The notes under the pieces were generated by a model. It saw only the letters and a list, made by a program, of their open reading frames with translations. It did no database searches and was not told the origin of the DNA. Shown one piece after another: positions 1 through 12,178 of a stretch of DNA of 64,000 nt (position 1 is its first letter; each line of letters starts with the position of its first letter). A program made the position numbers and the translations under genes. Source of the stretch: Purshia tridentata (taxonomy: Eukaryota; Streptophyta; Magnoliopsida; Rosales; Rosaceae); assembly GCA_003254885.1 (NCBI GenBank), contig QANT01005673.1:55205-119204 (forward strand). The letters run 5' to 3'.

Positions 1-3000
1 CGTTTGCTTTTAATAGATTTATCACTTCATTTGTGTTCCTCAGGTGGCCGACCAAACCATGCATCTCTCTCAACCCTTATAATTAAACTATATATATATT
101 TCAGCTTGTACGTATTTAATAATTTATATATGTTACCAGATTCTCAAAGGCCATACTCATCTCCAACACCAAACTCATAAGCAGCAGAGCACAATCTTTA
201 GTCATTAATGGTTCTCAAGTTTGGACTACAAACTTTCCTCTACCAGCTTTTGTCTTCGAAATATTTGAGAGTTTTGTAAGATATAAATTATAATACATGG
301 ATTTATATTTTTGGTCTTTATCAACTTTTCAAGCCGTTCGTCATAAATTTATAATATAGTGCTCCATATCGCGCCCAACTTGTAGAGAATCAATATTCTG
401 TCATCTTACATTAACAAAGCATTTTTTGAAAGTCAAAGAAAGTATTTCAACCAAAGAAAAAAGGGGAAGAAAATGAACGGTGATTGCTTTGTTGGGGGAC
501 ACATAAAGATGTTTGTGATTCGGACATGTATAAATTTGCCACATTGATTGTCCTTACGTAATTAATATTCAGATTTTATTATATGGCGAGTTTTTTAATC
601 AGTTTTGTAGATTATTTGATTTTATTATTACTAAATTTAATAAGAAAAACTTATTGAAAGCCCCTCAAGCTAAGTCAAACTCTTTTATAGTATGCTATTG
701 TTTTACTTATTTTTCCACTGCATATACAGAAATATTTGATAATTGATAATAGTTCCCCACTTTCCAACTAAAAAAAAAAAACTTTAGAATATAGAGTTAA
801 TTAATTTAGAGAGCAAAATCGTTATTAAGAATATATAATTTAATCATTCAAAACTTAAGAGCTAAACCTTACATCATAAGCAACGAAAAAGATTCTAAAT
901 ATATGCATGGTCACAAATTCACAATGTAGCTAGCTCTTAATAATTATCACACAGTTTCTATATGGTCACAATGCAGCAAAGCCACCCAAAAATATATACT
1001 TATCCATATTAATTTGATTACCTAGCAAATAGATAATTAGCAAAACCCTTATCTTTACTTGTACCACATGTAGGTAGCCAAAAACACTCAAGATCTCGAA
1101 ACTATTCATAAACAACATCACTCTAATTAACTATTTAATTAAAATCCACCCAAAATTCAACCTTCTCGTACGAAAGGTATACAAACTCTTAGATGTCACC
1201 ATCTTAGATATTTTTCATTACATGTACAGAATGAAGGAAGAGCTCGTGGACCTCGTGGTAGAAAAGGATGAGGTCTTGGTTGGTCAACCCTTGAGCATAA
1301 TTAGCGTTTTTTTCTCCTAGAATAATACTATTGGGTTCCATCTTAATTAATTATTTTGTAGATTATTCCTAATAGAGATAGTTCTACTCTTATTAGAGGG
1401 ATGATTTATAATGTAATTAATTAATTAAGATTGTCCAAATGGTTTTAATTCTGTGGAGTAGTCAATTTTTTGTTGGAATGATCTTGTGATTTAAAAAGGG
1501 AAAAGAAAAACAGGTTGAACGAGTATAAGGAAATAACATGTATAGGGCTAAGAAAACCTTAAAATCTCAATCACACCAAATTTTAATAATTGACCATATA
1601 TGCTCAAAAGATTGTAAAATTCTAAATGAGTTTCTTTTTTTTGGCCAAAAAAAAAAGGATATGCCAGACCCAAATATATTAAAATAAGCTGAGTTCCTTG
1701 ACAACTAGTCGATGGACTTATCAACAAAGAAAAAAAACTGAATAATTACCAAAATATAATTGTAGACCTATTTTGTTAATTGTATTTTATCATTGAGATT
1801 GAAAACTATATATTGACAGAGAAATCTTCTGTCACTATACAATATACATATGTTTTGGAATATAAATATTGTCGCGTACTCAGTCTCAACTTAAATGGAA
1901 TGTTGTTCACATAAATCATTAATTCTCTCTCTCTCTCTCTTCACTTTTTATTGTATGTTTATGGAAACTTCAAGCAAATTTGACAGGACTGTTTTTTGCA
2001 TAAAAGTCTAAAGGTAGTGGTAGCACCATTTATGTATGTCCTATTGATTTTAATGCTTGGATGTGGATATACATGCATCCATGCGCCACATGCTAATGCT
2101 GTTTTCTTTTTTAAAAAAACTGATTTTGATGTTAATGTCACTTAGTGACAAATAAAAGGCATTTGATTTTTTATATTAGACTTTTATGTATTAATTTTTT
2201 GTATTAGGTATTAATATATGTGCTTATTACTACCGAACAATGATTTGAGAACTTTTGTTCTTATCCTGAGATTGGCACCATATATTTAAAACTTTGTATA
2301 GTAATACCCATACAAGTTTTGAGTATTCTAATAAATTGTCAAGGTATTTGGACAAAAAAATAGCACATTAATATTCACAAGTAAAATATAATAGAAAGTC
2401 ATGTGCATAACTGTACATTTACATTATATTAGCATAATTAACTGTTTCAATTCATATGTCATTGACTAATTGTTATTGTGAAGTCAAGTTCATCAGGCCA
2501 TAGCCATATACATTAGAGAAGCATTGAAAGTTTGAATGGTAATTTGAGATTAAGATGAACTTGTCATTGTAACTTTGACCTTTCATTAGTATTGTAGGCA
2601 AATTTAAATGATCTTTTGGAACAATGCTGACGACGCCCATATTTTTTCTTTTATGGAAAAAATAAGAAAAGTGGGTAAGCAATCATGATTCCATGAACTA
2701 GTAGCAGTCTAATGGCTCTGATTTTTGTTTCTTTTTTTGCCTTTTGTTCTGAGGCACTATCTGATGTAAAGCCACGACCATGCATTTAGGAGCATTGGTG
2801 TGTCAACAAAAGTAGGGGGAGCCCAAAAAGTGGGGTTCAAAGAAAGAAGGTTGAGACATTTTTCCAACTACTCAGGGGGGTGGAAAGGGTAATGAATTAT
2901 GAAAACATGCAATAATACTCATGGGGGGCCATCATTTGATTCTAGTGCACATCACTGCTCTCCAGTCAGATACTCTTTTGTTTTTTTTACCAAATTAAAA

Positions 3001-3080
3001 ATAGAAAACCCATTATAATTTATAGTCCAATAGATGATGATCATTTATCAATAAAATAAAGTACTTGGATATACAGTGTT
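1..3080. other. intergenic, no gene recognised
   Basis: This AT-rich stretch contains only short open frames with no recognisable protein, splice structure or family signature. Short simple repeats occur, for example a CT run near 1925-1940. I see no RNA gene or promoter that I could assign. Confidence 0.6.
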
Positions 3081-3084
3081 TTGC

Positions 3085-3660
3085 TTTTTTTTGTTGGTTT
3101 TTTTACGTGAATATCACATGGACCGTAAGGGGTGTATTTCTATATTACTTAAATTTTTTTTTTACCATTTACCATATGAAATTATCAATATGTGCCAATT
3201 TGACACCTATAGTCAATTTTTCAGTTAAAACATTAACTTTTTTCTCAATTTTCAAATTTATCCTTAAAAAATTTTTGTATTTGTTGGCTTTTTTCACGTG
3301 AATATCACAAGTATTGAAAGGGGTGTACTTCCATATTACTTAAATTTTTTTTACCATTTACCACATAAAATTATCAATATTTATCAATGTGACATCTATA
3401 TTCAATTTTTCAGTTAAAACATTAACTTTTTTCTCAATTTTCAAATTTGCTCTTAAAAAGTTTTTGTTTTTCTTAATTACACTTGAAGGCAAATTTGAAA
3501 ATTTGAAAAAAAAATTAATGATTTAATAGAAAAATTGATTGTAGATATCATATTAGCATATATTGATAATTTCATGGGGTAAATATTAAAAAAAAATTTA
3601 GGTGGTACAGAAGCATACTCCCTATAATTTAGATGGTATTTACGTAAAAAATCCTTTTTC
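3085..3660. repeat. three-copy repeat block (two direct, one inverted)
   Basis: A unit of about 190 bp occurs at roughly 3085-3275 and again at 3276-3470. The shared landmark ACGTGAATATCAC lies at 3105 and 3296, a 191-bp period, and both units share a tract on a 'cagttaaaacattaac' core. A third, more diverged copy follows in reverse orientation (about 3480-3655), ending with a TTTACGTAAAAAA landmark. The direct-plus-inverted layout suggests a decayed MITE or nested transposon ends. No coding capacity is visible and I could not assign a superfamily. Confidence 0.6.
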
Positions 3661-5279
3661 GTTTTTTTAGTTATGTGATTCATGATTTATGATGCAGTAT
3701 TAGTATTTGGAGGATCAGCAAAAGAAAGCTGTCAGCTGTGTTGGGATTCCACTATGGTGAATTATGAATTGTCAATTCATGGGAGAGTCTTGTACATGCA
3801 TATCACACAAACCAACCCCAATTTCGTCCAGATGGCAGATCTATGGTTTGCTACTTTGGGGTTCATACCTATCTACCTATTGTTTAAAGCCGAATCTCTC
3901 AGCGGTCCCAAAAAAAAAAAAAAAGGTTGTTCTTCCTTTTTTATTAATATACTAATAAAATTTTAATTTTATCTTAATGTAAATTGAGTATTAAAATTAT
4001 ATCAAAGCAAACAAGTATACTATTGATGAATGTATGTTGAAATCGTGATTTGAGAATCTTCAAACGAGATATATTTATTATTCTTTAGTATTTTTAACCG
4101 AAAAATTTGTATTATAAAAAATTGAAAACGTGATGTGCTGACTACTTTGGTACTGTTCAGCAATGACGCGGCAAACATTCTAGTGTTGTTCGGCAAGCCA
4201 CAACCGATCACCTTTTTTTGCTGCATATTGCGTGCGTGCGCCATGTCAATGAATGTTATAGCTTTGGCTTTTTCTGCTTGAGATGGCCTTATTCAAGTTT
4301 ATTAGGTCTCTTGTTGCTATATATATAGGTCTAGCGTCGGAAACACGAGATTGATAAAACAGTGGAAGAGATTAGGCATACGTGGAGGTAGATAATTTCA
4401 TCTTCATTTTATGGTTTTTTGTCTATTTATTTTAGTTTTGATTTTTCTTTTTCGCTTCTTGTTGGTTTTCTTGATGATATGGTTTCGTCTCTGCTTCTCC
4501 AGCTACGAAGAATTTTATCTACTTTAAGGTGCAGACAAAGATGACTTCCTCAAACATTATGAAACTTGGGAGGTGGTGTGATGATGGTGTCTTTGACTCT
4601 TTGTAATGGGTGTGTTTGTTTTTTTTTTTTTTTTTTTTTTTGTTTTNTTTTTTTTTTTTCTTTGGTTCAATAAATGTGTGTTTAAAATAGAATTGACGAA
4701 TGTTATGTTGAGTTTAGTTGTTGATTTTAGTGAGAATAGTTTAGAAAAATATATTAGGTGTACTATTAACAAAGTTAAATTACCACTCCGAAAAATTTTT
4801 GGGTATCACAATGAAAAATCTGGATTGCCAACACATATTTTATTTTATTTAAAAGTTTAAGGAATTCAGGTTTACTTTTATTTTTTTAAATAATAGTTTT
4901 GTCAGTAATTTGGAAAGTGGGGAACTAGTATCAATTATCAAATATTTGTAAGTGTCCTAAACTGAAATGAAGCGAGGCCAATATAAGTTAGAAACGAAGG
5001 CCCATTAGCGTGCACTAGCCACTGTGTTAGTACTCGTGCCAATTCTATTCTAGGAATCCACATGCTGAAAGCAATAAACTTGAGATATTATTATAAGCAA
5101 ATTGTTGTCATTCATGCCCAAGACTTAAAACCCACAGGAGCAATTGTTATTGCATTCATCGAAAAAATGGGTTGATGGCAGAGCTCAACAAAAGTATAGT
5201 TTTACCGTTGGACAACTGATCGGACGGAGCACACACAATTGAGAATCAATCTTACCATCTACCTTGTCTATGTCCTTAT
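3661..5279. other. intergenic; poly-T tract containing an N
   Basis: No gene is recognised here. A run of T longer than 35 bases at about 4619-4659 includes one unresolved base at 4647, so its length should not be trusted. Short open frames across the T run are low-complexity artefacts. Confidence 0.55.
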
Positions 5280-5299
5280 ATGCCTTGTCTATGTCCTTA

Positions 5300-7110
5300 T
5301 GCCAGAACCATGCTTTGTCCAATATCTTCCAATTCGGCTACAGAGAACCTCAAGGTGAGTAAATTCAACAGACCTATCCATAGTACTGCAAACCAAGCAC
5401 CCTGCTCCAGCTGGTCCTGGGTTCCTATAGAGAGCTCTGAGCCACCACAAGCCTCCGACCTTTATACCCCATCAGCCTACAATAGCATAGCAATGCAACC
5501 CCAGTAAGCCATCATAATCTAAGATTCTAAAGCCCATCAGAAAAAATTCCTCAGATTAAAACTTTCTCCAGATGAAGGATAAGGTGAGCAATAGAAAACA
5601 TATATTTCAACGGTAGACAACTCATGTGAGAGAGATGACTTCTCGTTCTCTCCTGTATCTCTAAAAACAAAAAAAACAAAAAGCAGAAATGTTAGCAAAT
5701 GAGAACTAAATATTTCTTCCTCCATTTTTTCAAGTTAGTATAATATATAAGCACAGGTTACCATGTTGGTAGCCAATATACTATGAATGCATGCTGATGA
5801 GAGATCTTGCATATGAGGAGAAAACTAGAAAGGAGTGCTTGATCTATAGCTCATAATAAGAATTTGACAGTTCTTATTCATGGCTAAGTGGCTTAACCAT
5901 GGGATTCTCTGGAGTTCATCTTTAGCTAATAAAACAATGTAACTAAGCATAAATAATAGCTATATAAACATCTGCCTCTGATTAGCACTGCCTGGAAGGT
6001 AGTTAATATCAATTTAAATTCATATTATAGTATTGTACCTTCTCTAGGGGAAGTCTGCAGAAGATCCCGTGTACACAAGTTCATGAACTTCACAATGAGA
6101 GATCTTACATGTCCTTGACTTGCATGCTCATAAAACTCCAGCCATCCCATGCCAAGCAAATGAAGTACTGAACAGACCTTGGGCTTTCATAAGTCTCTTT
6201 CTGCTTCAAAGCAATCTTCCATATAAGCCATCATAAAGGATCCAGATGCATACGACAAACAATTTATCTTAACGTCAACAAATTTTTCATTATCTAATAC
6301 CAGGGCGTAAGCCCACCCTTATCAGCAGTTTGACATTATAAAAATATTTTATATATTGTAGTTACCTTGTGATCCACTTTATCAATTGTTCGAATAATTT
6401 TTCAAGCTTGTATCATATTGCAATAAGCTTCTCAACCTCTTCATCAAAGTCTCACATTTCTATCAACTCCAAGTCTCCAACACAATATGTCAACGTGTGA
6501 CCATGAACAATTGATGTCAACATGTAAGACCATTGTTTGACTCTTTTATAATCTACTCCTTTGGGATTCCTAACAATGAACTGTTAAGATTTTAAGAGAG
6601 AGAGAGAGAGATGAATAATATGTAAAACTATGGAACCTCTTTCTGTAATCCTCTTCAAATTATTCATATCTACCTCACACTTTTCAAACTTATAAGGAAG
6701 GTGAAATTTGTACAAGATTGCATTTATCTGGTTACTAAGGTAATGTAACCTTCCCATTAATGCTAAATAATACGCAACTCAAGTCATAATTAATTACTGA
6801 ATTCGCTCTTATATGCAAATTATTTAAAAATATGTTATTATTAATGTGAAACTTACAAGGAAACTGTCAATCATGAAAAGTATCACTTGTATTCTACGTA
6901 TTTATGAACAGACAATAACAAAATGAATTAAGAAATTGAGCAATTTAGATTGCAAAACACTGTCAAAAAAGGACACCTTACATCCAAACTAGCATTCTGT
7001 CTTGATTTCCAAACATAAAATCAATAGTCAACTAAACAATTGTGAGAGAGCACCTTGGGTCAGCAGGGGCACATGGACCCCCTGGACCTACGGTGGCTCC
7101 ATCCTGTGTA
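5300..7110 (-). pseudogene. possible decayed coding remnants, family unknown
   Basis: On the minus strand two patches look exon-like but do not join into a gene. At 6039-6180 a 142-base open stretch encodes a peptide containing GMGWLEFYEHASQG and ends in GAAG followed by a GTACAA donor-like site. At about 5308-5465 another open stretch ends in a hydrophobic peptide (WFAVLWIGLLNLL) and a stop. A Gly/Pro-rich open patch lies near 7045-7110. The frames between them are closed by stops and I could not recognise the parent family. It may be a pseudogene, exons of a poorly visible gene, or chance. A short 'ccttgtctatgtccttat' tandem repeat sits at 5262-5301. Confidence 0.2.
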
Positions 7111-7378
7111 GGAACACTCGAATTACATACCCAAAACATCATTACTAACAAACAAAGAACACTGTTTTTTTATAAAAAAACTAAACCTGAAGTACGAAGC
7201 ATATTTGCTTCACAAATGATATGGTGAACAATAAAAAACTAAAAATAGTTTGCTCTTGTATGGTTGGGCATTTTTGCTCTAATCCTAGTATAACTTGCAA
7301 GAAGAGACTACGCATCCTTCTATCAATTGTATAGACCATGACAAACGCACTTCTATATGTCTTCTAGAAAAACAAAAT

Positions 7379-9143
7379 CTAAGAACCTTGCTCCGGGCCA
7401 TGCATCTCCTGAATTGCAGATAGCAGCAACTGCTCCCCAGTAACCGATCGAAACTGTTTGAAGAAATCATTTTTTGTTACCTTTCCAGCCTGCATCAAGA
7501 CATAAAGTGCCAAAACTTATTCTTACATTCGGGTTTCTTTTCCATATATATGGAAAGACGATATGAACCAAAATTTCCAACAAGTGAAAAGAAGTTAACC
7601 TACCCTTAACGCATTTAACAGAGTGGACAATTGCTGAGCTTTCGGAGTGGGAAGAGAATTCCTAATCTTCGAAACTAATTCTGTAACAGGGTATAGTCGA
7701 CGAGTAGGGCCTCTCAATTGAACTGAGAGATCCGCAACACAAACCAAGTTTCCATAAATGAAATAAAATTTACACAATCAAAACAAACCAACACAGACAG
7801 AAAAGAAATCACACATACCTGGCACAGGATTAGACCATTTGTAGCTCACAACACACTCAGGAAGAATGTGTCGATTCATAATGGTGGACCATACCACATA
7901 ACGCTTAGGATCCTTACCATCATCCGCACCCGTATCGAATTCAGGGCTAGAAGGATAGCGTTGCTGAGACCCTGCCTTCACTTTCTCAACATTTCCTAGT
8001 ATAACCCGGCACAAAAGAAGATGTTTTTCGCCATTATCATCGGCCTCTGATAGGCCAGCACTACACAATTCATTGAATTCAACCATTTAAACATAAGAAA
8101 TTGAAAAACCGCAAAACCCTGAAAAACCCCAAAACAAAACAACCATATGAAACAAGTAATTACCTTACATGGGGTAAAGATAATGGTGAGAGGTGAACAC
8201 CAACACCACAAGCCTCAGACCCCGAAACCTTGTCCCGCACGCCAAACCCATGTGTCAAAATGCCTTGTATGTCTCGAGCCGAAGCGCCGTACCAAGCGTA
8301 AACCGCATTGGCTGAGCCCCGAGCTGCCTTGGTCATATCAATCTGATTCCGAAAGACCTCGAAGCGGGCCCTATCCATCGGTCCATTGCGAACACACTGA
8401 CGAATTGCAGTCACAGTAGCCCCATCAGGATCAACCTTGCTCATCCCTCCGAGAAACAAATTGCTCACAACATCGTAAGCTCTCTCCCCCTTTTTCAACA
8501 GCTTCCCGTTCGGCCATAAACAAGTGCTCGAGCTCTTGTCTTCCTTCACAAGCTGCCGTTTTGACGAGGTTACTTCGTTCTCTTCCTCTTCAACCTCCAA
8601 CACCTCGCATTTTCTCTTCCCCGAATTCCGACCGGATACGTCGACCCGGAGCTCGATTTGGATCTTCGGATTCTCCGACCCGTCGCCCCCTCTAAACTCC
8701 TCGCTGACAAACTCCCTAGGGAAAAAGCACTTCCCTTTGTTGTCAATCCAAGAAATCGACCTCTGACTCCCAGTCTCGGAATCAATCTGCAGCATTCGCA
8801 CGAAGTCAAACATATACGTTGACCCCTCGAATTCCACGTGGACCACCGCCTTGCGCTCCAAGAAACCCGACCTCACCAATTCAACGACCCGGCCCGGGAA
8901 GTCGGTCCAGGAGTCGTTCTGGTAGAACATGACCCGCGCTGGGGCGCCGCTGCGATTGAAATTGGCGGCGTAGTCGATCGGACTCCGAGCGGAGCAACAA
9001 CCGGAGACGAACCTGCAGGTCTTGCTAGGGCTCAGTGGTGACGAGGATGAAGAAGGCAGCTGCGGAACCCTAACTGTGACCGATTCTACGAATTTCTTGG
9101 CTCCATGGTGGTTGCTGCTCGCGGTGTTGGTGTTGGAAGCCAT
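7379..9143 (-). CDS. SRO/RCD1-family inactive poly(ADP-ribose) polymerase-like protein
   Basis: There are four exons on the minus strand: 9143-8164, 8060-7819, 7722-7604 and 7489-7379. All introns are GT-AG and the phases close to give 483 aa. Domain order is a WWE-like region (about residues 55-150, FYQNDSWTDFP), a basic nuclear-localisation-like patch (KRK ... SKRQ, about 175-200), a PARP-like fold (about 225-400) and a C-terminal RST domain (LVSKIRNSLPTPKAQQL to the end). The position of the catalytic His of active PARPs is Tyr here (WYGAS), so ADP-ribosylation activity is unlikely. Family knowledge: plant RCD1/SRO proteins are nuclear scaffolds binding transcription factors through RST during oxidative, salt and hormone stress. 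Having WWE, PARP and RST places it with the long RCD1/SRO1-like type, though it is shorter than RCD1. The start at 9143 is preferred because a TATAAAAT lies just upstream of 9203. The gene diverges from the KH gene. Confidence 0.9.
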
Positions 9144-9227
9144 GATTCTACACAGCAACGCTAGCTCACAACAGAACCGAAGTCGGAGAAACTCGTAGAA
9201 CAAAAGTACTTGTACGTTTGCGAACTG

Positions 9228-9235
9228 ATTTTATA
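9228..9235 (-). promoter_or_regulatory. TATA box of the SRO gene
   Basis: On the minus strand TATAAAAT lies 85 bases upstream of the chosen ATG. Transcription starting about 30 bases downstream would leave a 5' UTR near 55-60 bases. It would also exclude the longer frame that opens at 9203. Confidence 0.5.
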
Positions 9236-9239
9236 GGTG

Positions 9240-10555
9240 GAGTTCCGGGTAGTTTGAAATTACTTTAATGCCCCTATAAGACGGTGCCCACTCGTTTCGG
9301 TCGTTGGAGATTTTTAATTTTTGTTGTTAGGATCAAACATTGGGTCAAAGGGTATCCTCGGCGTTTTGGCATATGGGCTTGCTGTTTACTTCGGCCCAAA
9401 GAAAATCGGGATAGCGACAGAATAAATGCGTTTGGGATTTCTTTTCTTTTATAGAAAAATGCGTTTCAATTTGTATTTACAATGATTTTGGCCATTTAGC
9501 CCTTCAAGTTTGGTTTCATATCCCACTTAGTTCGGTTTTTGACATATTCTATCCCTATTTACAATTTGAACAATCAATAATACTATTTTTACCATGTTTT
9601 TATATCATATTTTTTATACCATCTTATTTGTCATTATTATACTAGACATGGTATTTTCTTTAGGTTTTTTTTTTAGTGTCTAATGTATGAATGCCATGTA
9701 GATTACCACATAAAATGATATAAACTTATGGTATGAAAATGTGGTAAGTGTAGCATTGTTGTTTGAACAATAACGACAAAAGAGGAATATTAGGTAATAA
9801 CCCTTCATAATGTGCCTCTTTGAATTTTAACCCTTTATTCTCCAAATATTACGTTTATAGCCTCTTTTGATGAGACTTTCTTTTTACTCATTTTTAGCAA
9901 GTAAAATGTCTATACTACCCTTCAGAAAAATACACGCATCTACTTCTATATCTTCATTTGGCTGGTTTTCACTCTCAATCTCTCTCCCTCTCGCCCCACG
10001 AGATTCAACAAACCTAACCCATATATGCAAAAGTCAGGCCACCACCACCACGACCTCAAAACCAAAATTAAAATCAAAGACATTATAGAGGCCCTAAAAC
10101 TTTTGTGCGTTATTTTAAAGCATAAAGGAGAAAAGCTTTTATATTCTTCTTTCTACTAAACATGATGTGATTAATTAAATTCATATTTCTATAACCAATT
10201 CAATCTCCCAATGGATTGAAAGCAAGCGCTTGCTTAAGTGTCGTAGACTGGGTGGTAAAAGAACCAAGAAATGGACGAAGAAACTTGATCAGCTAGCCTA
10301 TCATCTATCACCAACAGCAATTTCAAACCAATCATAGTTCTCATTTGCCATAGCAAGAATTAGAGGCCAAATTTAAGGCTGGTCCTAGGCTTGTGGAGGC
10401 CATAAGAAAATATATAAAGAGAGAGGGAAAGGAGAGAATGATGGAGAGAGAGAGAGAGAGAGATCTTTATAATTAATACAAATAAATAATGATTGACTTG
10501 AGCAGAGGCCGGTTGGAATGGTGAATAAATTCACCTTAAGCTTGTATAGTCAAAA
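9240..10555. other. intergenic between SRO and the hAT element
   Basis: No gene is recognised. A GA microsatellite sits at about 10443-10462. Small open frames near 9867 and 10681 show no family features. Confidence 0.5.
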
Positions 10556-10563
10556 GAAAAAGG

Positions 10564-11665
10564 TGGGGTGGGCATGGTATGACATGGTATGACATGAACC
10601 CCATACCTATTCCATACCATAAATTTTTAACTGGTATGGTATGGTATGGATATTTTCAAAAATGATACCATACCATACTAATGTTTTATGGTTTCGGTAT
10701 GAAACGGTATGGTATGACATTATGTCAAACTTTTAAACTTTTTTTCTTTTTTTTTTGCCCAAACATTCAACAACATATTTTTTCAATAAAAACAACATTT
10801 AACCACCTGTATTTTTTATCCAAAAGCCTAAAATATAAGTACCTAACAAATAGAATGTCTAGATTCTTTAAAAAGAGATCTTAAGCCTTATCGCTTATTT
10901 TTGGGGTTTAGTTTGGGGTTTGGTTTGGGGTTTGAAAATGTGGAGTTCAAAGTTTAGAACTTGAGTATTTTTGGGGTTTAGTTTGGGGTTTGGTTTGGGG
11001 TTTGAGAATGTGGAGTTCAAAGTTTAGAACTTTAGAGTATTTTTGGGGTTTAGTTTGGGGTTTGGTTTGGGGTTTGGGGTTTGGACTTTAGAGTTTAAGA
11101 TTTAGGGTATTTTGAAGTTTGAACTTTGGGGTTTGAAGTTTGAACTTTGGGGTTTGAAGTGTTTTATTTTTATTAAATATGTTTTATAATTTATATTTTT
11201 TTAGTATATAATTTATATATTTTAATTTGTATCATATATACATATTATTACATATCCTTATTGTACTATATCTTAATTTCTTAAGCCTTAAGCCTTAAGG
11301 TATAGGGTATGTGATATAGTATATAACTATATACCATATCCTAATATTATATCATATCATAATATTAGGATATGATATGAATTATTAAATTAAATTGTAG
11401 TATATACTAAGTTATACTATATTTTTAATTAGTTTTTTTATATAAATGTTAATTAAAATACTTAAATTTAAATTTAATTAATGTTCGGTATGGTATGGTA
11501 TTGGTCGGTATTGAAAGAGTGAAACCGTTTCCATACCATTTGAGATCGGTACGGTATGGTTTCGGTATGGTATAGGGATCGGTATCATTTTTCGGTATGA
11601 AACTTGACACGGAACGGTATGGAATCGGTATAGAACGGTATAGCGGAATGAAGTGCCCACCCCTA
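10564..11665. mobile_element. non-autonomous hAT-type transposon
   Basis: The element begins TGGGGTGGGCA and ends TGCCCACCCCTA, which are imperfect terminal inverted repeats of about 11-12 bases with the GGGGTGGGCA core common in plant hAT elements. It is flanked on both sides by the 8-bp GAAAAAGG (10556-10563 and 11666-11673), the expected hAT target duplication length. Sub-terminal regions are rich in GGTATGG/CCATACC motifs in both orientations, as expected for transposase-binding arrays. The 1,102-bp interior has no transposase frame. The centre carries a G/T-rich minisatellite (listed separately). It lies between the divergently transcribed SRO and KH genes and could influence the KH promoter. 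Confidence 0.8.
10898..11160 (+). repeat. GGGGTTT/GGGGTTTAG minisatellite inside the hAT element
   Basis: Three units of about 70-72 bp start near 10899, 10969 and 11041. Each contains GGGGTTTAG, then GGGGTTTGG repeats, then a GTGGAGTTCAAAGTTTAGAA segment. Shorter GGGGTTTGAAGTTTGAAC repeats follow to about 11160. The motif resembles telomeric DNA, but the canonical plant TTTAGGG is not tandemly repeated, so this is an internal transposon minisatellite. Confidence 0.75.
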
Positions 11666-11851
11666 GAAAAAGGCATGTTTACACTAAGGCCTAGCAATAA
11701 CTACATTTTTATTTAAAGAGAAAATCTACTCATATTATAAAGTTATATAGCTCATATTATAAGAAGCTTATGTTACATGGTAATGTATGGGTTATAAATA
11801 ATAATTTATTTGACTATTGAAATGACGTTATTTGAAAGGTTGTATAATAAA

Positions 11852-11862
11852 AATATATATAA
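11852..11862 (+). promoter_or_regulatory. possible TATA box of the KH gene
   Basis: TATATATAAAA lies about 320 bases upstream of the KH gene start. It would imply a 5' UTR near 280 bases. The flanks are AT-rich, so the assignment is weak. Confidence 0.25.
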
Positions 11863-12178
11863 AATAGGAAAAATTAGAGTTTAGTCCTTTACATTTCTTA
11901 TTTGAAAAAAAAAACATATCGACTTTTTTTTCTCTTTTTTTTAATTATGACAAACAAACCCCCATCTAAAAGAAAATAAAAGATACAATCATACAACTCA
12001 CTGAAACCCTTTCCTTCCTTTCAGAAACACAAATCACTCTTCTTCATTGCCAAAAACCCTCTAATTCTCCTCATCGAAGCCAAAACCCAGTTGAGAGAAT
12101 CTCAGAGAAAGAAAGAAAATATAATTTTAGGGCAAATCGCAGTCAGTGCAACAGGGTCTGCCAAAATTTTTCGAAACC

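Noticed and set aside
9144-9203. Upstream extension of the SRO protein to 9203
   Set aside because: A TATAAAAT at 9228-9235 puts transcription start close to 9203, and the downstream ATG gives the better start; the 20 extra residues are Cys/Leu-rich and atypical.
10898-11160. Interstitial telomere
   Set aside because: The unit is GGGGTTT/GGGGTTTAG inside a hAT element; the canonical plant telomere repeat is not tandemly present.
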